The notes beneath the pieces were generated by a model. That model did no database searches, had not been told where the DNA came from, and saw only the letters and a program-made list of their open reading frames with translations. The translations under genes were made by a program, and so were the position numbers. From CBDCWO01 sp965223405 (GTDB taxonomy: Bacteria > Bacteroidota > Bacteroidia > Chitinophagales > Saprospiraceae), in contig CBDCWO010000006.1 in assembly GCA_965223405.1 (NCBI GenBank), forward strand, positions 868,001 to 932,000: a stretch of 64,000 bases of DNA, written 5' to 3'. Position 1 is the first letter of the stretch, and each line of letters opens with the position of its first letter. Below are positions 57,867 to 64,000 of this stretch, in pieces.

Positions 57867-59576
57867 ATGAAAAAACTTACACTTTCTATACTTTGTTTAT
57901 GGTTGGCTTTTACTTGCCACCATCCAAAGATTTCCAAAACATCCGTATATAATATCACCAAAACGGCCTATGGTAATAATCACATGGTGGTTTCTGCGCA
58001 TCCTTTGGCAACTCAGGTTGGATTGGATATATTGGATTCCGGCGGGAATGCAATAGATGCAGCTATCGGTGTACAATTTGCATTGGCTGTGGTATTCCCA
58101 GTGGCTGGAAATATCGGAGGGGGAGGCTTCATGATCACCCGCTTGAGTTCAGGAGAGATATCTGCTCTTGATTTTAGAGAAAAAGCACCAGGCTTAGCAC
58201 ATCGGGATATGTATCTGGACGAAGACGGTGAGGTGATAAAGGGTTTGAGTTTAAGTGGACATCAAGCAGCAGGAGTACCAGGAAGTGTCGCCGGCATGAT
58301 CACAGCATTTGAGAAGTATAGTAAATTAAGAGATTTACGCAAATTAATTCAACCCGCAATTGATTTGGCAGATAAAGGATTCCAATTGACCGACCGGCAA
58401 GCAAAAAGATTGAATGGCACAAAAGCAGCTTTTCTCGAATTCAATACCGTAGCACCGGTTTTTGTAAATGACAAACCATGGCAAAAAGGCGACTTATTAA
58501 TTCAGAAGGACTTGGCAAACACGTTAAAAGCTATTCGAGATTATGGACGGAAAGGGTTTTACCAAGGAGAAGTTGCCGACATGATTGTGGCTGAAATGCA
58601 AGCAGGAGGAGGTATTATCTCTCATGATGATCTGAAAAATTATGAAGCCATTTGGCGGACTCCGATAGAATTTGACTACAAAGGATATGGGATAATATCT
58701 ATGCCACCTCCATCTAGTGGTGGTATCGCCCTGCAACAATTATTGGAAATGACTGAATCTTTTCCCATCAGGGATTGGGGATTTCATGATCCACGCACTA
58801 TCCATATTATGACAGAAATAGAGCGTCGTGTCTATGCGGATAGGGCTTCCCATTTGGGAGATATTGACTTTTATCCGGTACCAGTAAAGGCTATAACGGA
58901 ACCAGAATATCTTAACCAAAGGGCTTCGGATATTAATTTGGATCGAGCTACTGACAGTGATGTGGTATCGGCAGGTAATCCTCATTATCCTGAAAGTGAA
59001 GAAACAACTCATTTTAGTATTGTTGATAAGGAGGGAAATGCCGTAGCTATTACCACTACGATTAATGGGGGATTTGGGTGTAAAACGGTGGTCAATGGAG
59101 CCGGATTTTTGCTAAACAACGAAATGGATGATTTTAGCATAAAAGTCGGGGTTCCCAACATGTTTGGATTGATCGGAGGTAAAGCCAACTCCATTCAACC
59201 TAATAAAAGAATGCTTTCATCAATGACTCCTACGATAATGACCAAGGAGGACCGACTGGTAATGGTAGTGGGAACCCCGGGTGGTTCTACAATCATCACA
59301 TCGGTGTACCAGGTTATCCTGAATGTGGTTGAATTTGAAATGTCCATGAGTGAGGCGGTTTCGGCAAAGCGATTTCACCATCAATGGAGACCGGACGTAA
59401 TTTTCTATGAGGAAAACGCTTTTAATCAAGCTACCCTATTGGATTTGGAAGAGAAGGGACATGAATTTCGTAAAAGGGGAAACATCGGCAGTGTAGATGC
59501 CATATTACAATCACCTGAGGGACGATTGGAAGGAGCTGCAGATCCAAGAGGAGACGATCACGCCGCCGGAAAGTAG
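57867..59576 (+). CDS. ggt: Gamma-glutamyltranspeptidase
   Basis: A 569-aa N-terminal-nucleophile hydrolase that cleaves and transfers the gamma-glutamyl group of glutathione and related peptides in the periplasm or at the surface. The large-subunit start ('MVVSAHPLATQVGLDILDSG', 'GNAIDAA', 'GNIGGGGFM', 'LDFREKAP') and small-subunit hallmarks are all present. The autocleavage/nucleophile Thr is in 'SEETTHFSIVDKEGNAVA'; 'SSMTPTI' and 'GTPGGSTIITSVYQV' form the oxyanion and substrate pocket. The length is normal for the family. The N-terminus is a signal peptide with a Cys at 'AFTCHH' that might be a lipobox, though the residue before Cys is unusual. It appears monocistronic, with an 87-bp gap to the next gene. 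Confidence 0.95.
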   Translation: MKKLTLSILCLWLAFTCHHPKISKTSVYNITKTAYGNNHMVVSAHPLATQVGLDILDSGGNAIDAAIGVQFALAVVFPVAGNIGGGGFMITRLSSGEISALDFREKAPGLAHRDMYLDEDGEVIKGLSLSGHQAAGVPGSVAGMITAFEKYSKLRDLRKLIQPAIDLADKGFQLTDRQAKRLNGTKAAFLEFNTVAPVFVNDKPWQKGDLLIQKDLANTLKAIRDYGRKGFYQGEVADMIVAEMQAGGGIISHDDLKNYEAIWRTPIEFDYKGYGIISMPPPSSGGIALQQLLEMTESFPIRDWGFHDPRTIHIMTEIERRVYADRASHLGDIDFYPVPVKAITEPEYLNQRASDINLDRATDSDVVSAGNPHYPESEETTHFSIVDKEGNAVAITTTINGGFGCKTVVNGAGFLLNNEMDDFSIKVGVPNMFGLIGGKANSIQPNKRMLSSMTPTIMTKEDRLVMVVGTPGGSTIITSVYQVILNVVEFEMSMSEAVSAKRFHHQWRPDVIFYEENAFNQATLLDLEEKGHEFRKRGNIGSVDAILQSPEGRLEGAADPRGDDHAAGK

Positions 59577-59663
59577 TTTGGTTTATTTGGTTTTAGAATG
59601 GACACACCTTTAACACTTTGATAAAAATTAGATTTCAATCATTCCATAATAATAAAATGTCAA

Positions 59664-60161
59664 ATGACTAGTTTCCGCAGTAGGCCTCGATTTCAGACTA
59701 CCTCTAATATGGATATATCCGAAATTCAACAAGCTGTATCAGCACATTTAAAAAATAGTGATTGTGGATGTGTGGGAAGTATGGTCAAGGGACATATCGT
59801 ATTAAAAATAAAACCTGAGGATCTACATTATTGGTCGCCACAGTTGAGCCTTTCTTTAGAAAATACAGAAGAAGGAACTTTGATCAGAGGACTGTATGGG
59901 CCTAATCCCCATGTATGGGCGTTGTTTCTATTTGGATATGCTGCGATTGGAATATTAATTCTGTTTATCGGAATAATTGGGTTTTCACAACGAAGTTTGG
60001 GATTGAGTTCAGGAATACTGTGGTCATTACCAGTACTTGCAGCCCTGGGAATCGGTCTGTATATAGGCAGTCAAATTGGACAAAAAATCGGGGCCGAACA
60101 AACATTTACCCTCCACCACTTTTTGGAAGAAGCGATTGAACAGAAAATACATATTCACTAA
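59664..60161 (+). CDS. Small two-helix membrane protein of unknown function
   Basis: A 165-aa protein with a soluble N-terminal half (residues 1-85) containing 'NSDCGCVGSM' and a 'VLKIKPEDLHYWSPQLSLSLE' segment. Two transmembrane helices follow (about 88-112 and 118-140), the second with a glycine pattern ('GIGLYIGSQIGQKIG'), and then a short amphipathic tail. The SPQLSLSLE/GLYGP pattern recalls small Bacteroidota membrane proteins of unknown role. I chose the ATG at 59664; a second Met at codon 16 gives a slightly shorter form. It is in the same direction as ggt, 87 bp downstream; no functional link is evident. Confidence 0.7.
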   Translation: MTSFRSRPRFQTTSNMDISEIQQAVSAHLKNSDCGCVGSMVKGHIVLKIKPEDLHYWSPQLSLSLENTEEGTLIRGLYGPNPHVWALFLFGYAAIGILILFIGIIGFSQRSLGLSSGILWSLPVLAALGIGLYIGSQIGQKIGAEQTFTLHHFLEEAIEQKIHIH

Positions 60162-60277
60162 ATTCACTTCAAAGTCAACTTTCTCACAAAGCCTGATTGG
60201 GTGATTCTCTAACCTGAATTGTTAACATCAAAAAGAATAATATATATCTAGATGTAATACCTACCCTATTTCACATT

Positions 60278-60297
60278 AGAATATTAAAAAATATTCT
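60278..60297. repeat. AT-rich perfect inverted repeat upstream of the metalloprotease gene
   Basis: AGAATATT, four A, then AATATTCT: an 8-bp perfect stem 130 bp before the ATG at 60426. There is no T-run typical of a terminator, so an operator-like site is as likely as a weak stem-loop. Confidence 0.3.
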
Positions 60298-60425
60298 ATA
60301 TTTAGGTGAACTTGTATCCCTAATGCAAAGGACTATCCACCTCCTTTCTAAATTTTAGTTTTAAATTTCTATTTACATTTTATGTAATCGTTTTACTATT
60401 TAATAACTCTTAAATCTCTATTACT

Positions 60426-62372
60426 ATGAAAAAAGCTCCTATCCTTTTTTTCTTTCTTTTTACCATTCTCTTTGCCTACGGACAGGATATTAAGGTGATT
60501 TCTCCAACCAAGAAATTAATTGAATCCTTAAAGTCAAAAAATGTTGTTTTGAAACAATATGACTTATTTACTGTGAAAAAACAAATCAAAAGATCCGATC
60601 CACCATACAAACAATTTTTAAAAGACAGTAAACTAATTTCTATAAAAGAAAATCAAATGAAAGCCCTCTTGTCTGAAAGTCCGGACGCAATATCGATATC
60701 TATACCTGGTATAGGCACCAATGACTTTACCATAGAGTTGATCAAAGTGAATCTTTTTAAAGATGGTTTTCAGGTTGTTACCGATGCTGACGAATCAGTT
60801 GAGGTGGATTTGGGTGTCCATTATCGGGGTATAATCTCCAATACAGATCAATCACTTGCAAGTTTAAGTATCTATGAAAATGAAGTTATGGGTCTATTTT
60901 CAACACAAGAGTTTGGGAATATCGTACTCGGCAAACTCAAAGAATCTGAGGATCTAATTCTTTATGCTGAACATAACCTCAATCGTCAACGCGATTTTAT
61001 CTGTGCCACCCCGGATGATGATTATATTTATAGTGAAGAAGAATTGACCCGAGGTTTAGAGACCAGAGATGTTGGAGATCCAGTAGGCATATACATAGAA
61101 GCTGACAAAGATATATTCCAGGCTAACGGAAACAGCGAAACTGCAACCGCCCAATGGCTATCTGCAATGTTTGCTCAGGCGGCTGCCATCTATGACATTG
61201 AAGGTGTGACAATTCAAATATCATACATGAAAATATGGACTCAAAAGACTCAGCATCGTGGGGGTAGTTCAGGGGCTTTCCTTTCTTCATTTCAACGCAA
61301 GACGACCAATTGGAATGGAGATCTTGCTATATTGCTGAATCTGGTAAATGCCGGAGGTATTGCAGCCGGTTTTAATGGATTATGCAATAGTAATCGGTCG
61401 GCCAGTATGAGTTATGCCGGAATTGATGCATCGTATGAGAATATTCCCACATATTCTTGGACAGTAGATGTATTTTGTCACGAGTTAGGGCATTTATTTG
61501 GTTCCCGTCATACACATGCCTGTGTATGGAATAGTAATGGTACTGCTATCGATGGCTGCTATACTGTAGAAGGAAGTTGTCCACGTCCTACATTCAGAGG
61601 GCCTGGTACCATTATGAGTTATTGCCACCTAAGTGGAAATAATGGCAAAGATTTATCTCAAGCGTTTCATCCTCAACCCGCTACTATTTTGTTAAATAGT
61701 ATAGCAGCAGCTTCTTGTTTAGGAGGTGGTACAGGCAATCATTGTAACAATGGAGTCATGGACGCTGATGAAGAAGGTGTGGATTGTGGAGGAGTTGATT
61801 GTGAACCATGTAATAGCGGATCTTGCGATATTCCCTCTCCTACGCAAACCAACAACGTAAGAAGAAATAGAGCACGGTTAAACTGGACTTCTATTGCTGG
61901 AGCTAGTAACTATACCGTGCGTAAAAGAGTTTTAGGGACTTCAATTTGGGATACTCACACGACATCCAATACCAACATTACGTTAGGTGGATTGACTCCA
62001 AATACTACTTACGAATGGCAGGTACAGGCCGATTGCGGATCATCTGTATCCACCTATTCTAATACCTGTACATTCTTGACTGGGGGTTCAAAAACGCAGA
62101 GTTGTGGTGGGAATAGCATAATTGTTGACAATAACGTATCGATTTATCCTAACCCGGTAAGTCATGACTTGACGATTGAGTTAGGTAAATTTGCCACCAA
62201 AAAGGGTGAAATGCTTATGTTTGATGAGTTGGGTCGCGTAATTATTCGTAAACCTTTTGAAAATACCCATACCTTGATAGTTGATGTTTCCGGAATAAAT
62301 ACTGGGCTTCATCTAATAAAGATTGCAGGAGAACAAGAATTAAGCCTACACAAAATAATGGTTAGAAAATAA
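60426..62372 (+). CDS. T9SS-secreted reprolysin-like (M12B) zinc metalloprotease
   Basis: A 648-aa secreted protease. Residues 1-20 are a signal peptide (ending FAYGQ). Residues about 20-215 resemble a propeptide. The catalytic domain (about 220-435) carries the zinc motif 'HELGHLFGSRHTH' (His, Glu, His, His) and the Met-turn 'GTIMSYCH', the metzincin signature of the M12B/ADAM-like family. A Cys-rich spacer with 'DADEEGVDCGGVDCEPC' follows, then a fibronectin type III domain (about 475-560) and a T9SS type A sorting domain (about 570-648, 'VSIYPNPVSHDLTIELG' ... 'KIMVRK'). It should be exported through T9SS and digest extracellular protein or process surface proteins. A terminator-like hairpin follows at 62404. 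Confidence 0.92.
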   Translation: MKKAPILFFFLFTILFAYGQDIKVISPTKKLIESLKSKNVVLKQYDLFTVKKQIKRSDPPYKQFLKDSKLISIKENQMKALLSESPDAISISIPGIGTNDFTIELIKVNLFKDGFQVVTDADESVEVDLGVHYRGIISNTDQSLASLSIYENEVMGLFSTQEFGNIVLGKLKESEDLILYAEHNLNRQRDFICATPDDDYIYSEEELTRGLETRDVGDPVGIYIEADKDIFQANGNSETATAQWLSAMFAQAAAIYDIEGVTIQISYMKIWTQKTQHRGGSSGAFLSSFQRKTTNWNGDLAILLNLVNAGGIAAGFNGLCNSNRSASMSYAGIDASYENIPTYSWTVDVFCHELGHLFGSRHTHACVWNSNGTAIDGCYTVEGSCPRPTFRGPGTIMSYCHLSGNNGKDLSQAFHPQPATILLNSIAAASCLGGGTGNHCNNGVMDADEEGVDCGGVDCEPCNSGSCDIPSPTQTNNVRRNRARLNWTSIAGASNYTVRKRVLGTSIWDTHTTSNTNITLGGLTPNTTYEWQVQADCGSSVSTYSNTCTFLTGGSKTQSCGGNSIIVDNNVSIYPNPVSHDLTIELGKFATKKGEMLMFDELGRVIIRKPFENTHTLIVDVSGINTGLHLIKIAGEQELSLHKIMVRK

Positions 62373-62403
62373 TATTCATGATTAAGTCAAAATCTGATCA
62401 ATT

Positions 62404-62432
62404 GAGGATGTCTAAGGGCATCCTCTGTTGTT
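62404..62432 (+). terminator. Terminator between convergent protease and DUF2461 genes
   Basis: A 7-bp stem GAGGATG / CATCCTC with an 8-nt loop, followed by a T-rich tract (TGTTGTTTT). It sits between convergent genes and may serve mainly the plus-strand protease gene. Confidence 0.6.
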
Positions 62433-63110
62433 TTAATTTTTAGGATAAACTTCGTTTAAGAAATCATTCCAAGGCTTACCGGCCTGGTAATGTTCCATAA
62501 TAAATTCTACCAGATCCTCCCTGACAAAATCTTCCGGATTTTGGTAATGTGACATGTAATAATATTGTTTATTGAAGAGCAATGGGAATTCAGCAGCTGT
62601 ATCTTTAAATTCCTTGGGCAGGATTTTATTTTTTTCCCCCTTAATTTCTCCTGCGTAAACTCGATGAAACAATGCATTATTCAAAATCGCATTCACCCTT
62701 ACCGGATCATTCATAATCGCCTGGCGGATGCGATATAAAAATGGTTTATCAGGCATATAGCTCCCACCTCCAAGATGAATCCCTTCTACTCCAAAATGCA
62801 AATACAGTCCGGGCACCATATGATTTTTCCTTCCTGTTGGGGAGACAATCGCAGCCATATGTGTTTTGTACGGTGTTTTATCTTTTGAGAAGCGGATATC
62901 CTTATAAATGCGATATACACAATTTTTCACATTTTGCTCGGTGTTCGTATCCAATTTTGTGACTCTTGCAATCACTAATTCAATCAACTCTTCGAATGGC
63001 TTTTTGACCACAGCTTCAAATCTGGATTTGTTCTGTTTAAACCAATCGCGGTTATTGTTAAGATTTAATTCCTGGAGAAAAGGTAAAAATTCAGTAGATA
63101 ATGGATTCAT
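62433..63110 (-). CDS. DUF2461 (TIGR02453) family protein
   Basis: A 225-aa cytoplasmic protein. The family hallmarks are present in order: 'FLQELNLNNNRDWFKQNKSRFE' at the N-terminus, 'RIYKDIRFSKDKTPYKTHMAA' at about residues 67-87, 'GLYLHFGVEG' and 'GGSYMPDKPFLYRIRQAI' at about 101-130. The length is normal. The biochemical role of this widespread family is not established, so none is assigned. It is separated from the upstream DAHP synthase by 90 bp on the same strand; co-transcription is possible. Confidence 0.9.
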   Translation of the reverse strand: MNPLSTEFLPFLQELNLNNNRDWFKQNKSRFEAVVKKPFEELIELVIARVTKLDTNTEQNVKNCVYRIYKDIRFSKDKTPYKTHMAAIVSPTGRKNHMVPGLYLHFGVEGIHLGGGSYMPDKPFLYRIRQAIMNDPVRVNAILNNALFHRVYAGEIKGEKNKILPKEFKDTAAEFPLLFNKQYYYMSHYQNPEDFVREDLVEFIMEHYQAGKPWNDFLNEVYPKN

Positions 63111-63200
63111 GGCATTTCTATTAAATTGTTATCTATATAACGGTTAGGTAATACCAAAAAAGACAAAATTCTACATTTTCTCTTGGACAAAGACAATTCC

Positions 63201-64000
63201 TTACTTCAATTCTTCTCTTAATTGGAATACACGTCTCATTTTTTTATATGCCATCTCAGCTTCCTGATAACTCAAAGTTTGTTGACTATCCGATAAGGCT
63301 TTTTGTGGTTTTTCATGAACTTCGACAATGACTCCATCGGCACCGGCCATTATACTTGCCAAGGCGATAGGCTCGACATATTTTCGAATGCCAATTCCAT
63401 GAGAAGGATCGGCAATTACCGGCAAATGGGACATCCTTTTTAGCATGGCTATTGCATTGACATCCATGGTGTTTCGATAAGCCGATTCATAGGTTCTTAT
63501 GCCTCTTTCGCATAGTAGAATTTTTTCATTCCCATGTGAAAATATGTACTCTGCTCCCTGCAGTAATTCCTCGATTGTTCCGGACATCCCTCTTTTGAGC
63601 AATACAGGTTTGTCTACATCACCTAGGGCATCCAGTAGGTTGAAATTTTGAGCGTTTCGAGCACCTACTTGAAAGATATCTACATAAGGCTCCATTGAAT
63701 CAATCTGGTCTACCGTCATCACTTCGGTAATTATCTTAATGCCCGCCTGCTGGCATTTCTGTGAGAATACTTTGAGTCCATCTAAACCCAGTCCGCGAAA
63801 TGAATAGGGAGAACTTCTGGGTTTGTAGACCCCCCCTCGCATCAACTTGATATGGTGATTTTTTAAATGTTGAATCGTACTATCTATTTGTTCTGGTGAT
63901 TCAATTGAACATGGCCCCGCCATAATAGTCAAACTTCCAGTTCCAATTTCTACCCCATCTCCGAGATCGATTAGAGTATCCTTCAGTTTCCACTTTTTTG
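63201..64000 (-). CDS. aroF: 3-deoxy-7-phosphoheptulonate (DAHP) synthase, type I-beta, 5' end off the window
   Basis: About 266 C-terminal residues lie in the window; the reading frame continues past position 64000 ('KKWKLKDTLIDLGDGVEIGTG'), so the start is outside. Catalytic-barrel motifs of the Bacillus/Thermotoga-type enzyme are intact: 'MAGPCSIES', 'MRGGVYKPRSSPYSF', 'VGARNAQNF', 'LLKRGM', 'LCERGIRTYE' and 'DPSHGIG'. It condenses phosphoenolpyruvate with erythrose-4-phosphate, the first step of the shikimate pathway. The missing N-terminal part probably includes the ferredoxin-like regulatory domain usual in this type. No chorismate mutase domain follows at the C-terminus, unlike the fused enzyme of some other Bacteroidota. 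Confidence 0.93.
   Translation of the reverse strand, partial: KKWKLKDTLIDLGDGVEIGTGSLTIMAGPCSIESPEQIDSTIQHLKNHHIKLMRGGVYKPRSSPYSFRGLGLDGLKVFSQKCQQAGIKIITEVMTVDQIDSMEPYVDIFQVGARNAQNFNLLDALGDVDKPVLLKRGMSGTIEELLQGAEYIFSHGNEKILLCERGIRTYESAYRNTMDVNAIAMLKRMSHLPVIADPSHGIGIRKYVEPIALASIMAGADGVIVEVHEKPQKALSDSQQTLSYQEAEMAYKKMRRVFQLREELK

Overview
The window comes from a Bacteroidota chromosome, most likely a Saprospiria-type (Lewinella/Haliscomenobacter-like) gliding or surface-associated bacterium. The reasons are the low GC content, several very long secreted proteins ending in the 'NPF' type of type IX secretion system (T9SS) C-terminal sorting domain, HYR/PKD/DUF11-rich architectures, and Bacteroidota-style -7 elements (TAnnTTTG) in place of sigma70 boxes. 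I saw no rRNA, tRNA, CRISPR array, transposase or prophage module.

Layout. (i) 1-8425, minus strand: a tight three-gene unit read right to left. Two tandem paralogous YadA-head/peptidase-S74 proteins (544 and 550 aa) are followed by a giant HYR-repeat protein whose C-terminus runs off the left edge. (ii) 8731-14287, plus strand: five overlapping or closely spaced genes resembling the polyprenyl-phospho-arabinose pathway (UbiA-type phosphoribosyltransferase, HAD phosphatase, DprE1-like oxidase, DprE2-like reductase) plus a large polytopic membrane protein. They converge on a minus-strand pair (14284-17219) made of a TMTC-like GT-C/TPR protein and an unrecognised membrane protein. (iii) 17400-57303, minus strand: four giant secreted proteins of 3521, 2851, 2403 and 3900 aa, with one small secreted protein (128 aa) and a probable 52-aa ORF between them. 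(iv) 57867-64000: gamma-glutamyltranspeptidase, a small two-TM protein, a T9SS-sorted reprolysin-like metalloprotease, a DUF2461 protein and a DAHP synthase cut by the right edge.

The outstanding feature is the giant-protein family. Five genes carry completely different N-terminal halves: beta-propellers, MAM plus beta-helix, DUF11 arrays, SdrD-like domains and HYR arrays. They end in one of two C-terminal blocks of more than 1,100 residues. Block I is near-identical at DNA level in three genes (1-1760 partial, 17400-21095, 29157-32843). Block II is near-identical in two (37923-41353, 45542-48972) and includes the downstream terminator. Blocks I and II are distant homologues of each other. 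The left-edge copy is a mosaic of the two other block I copies, which points to ongoing gene conversion. I read this as a modular display system: a conserved, recombination-homogenised, T9SS-sorted 'chassis' carrying exchangeable N-terminal modules.

The neighbouring arabinose-donor and GT-C genes could supply a glycosylation step for such surface proteins or for an envelope glycan. That link rests on proximity only. Percent identities quoted here are by-eye estimates from aligned stretches, not computed alignments.
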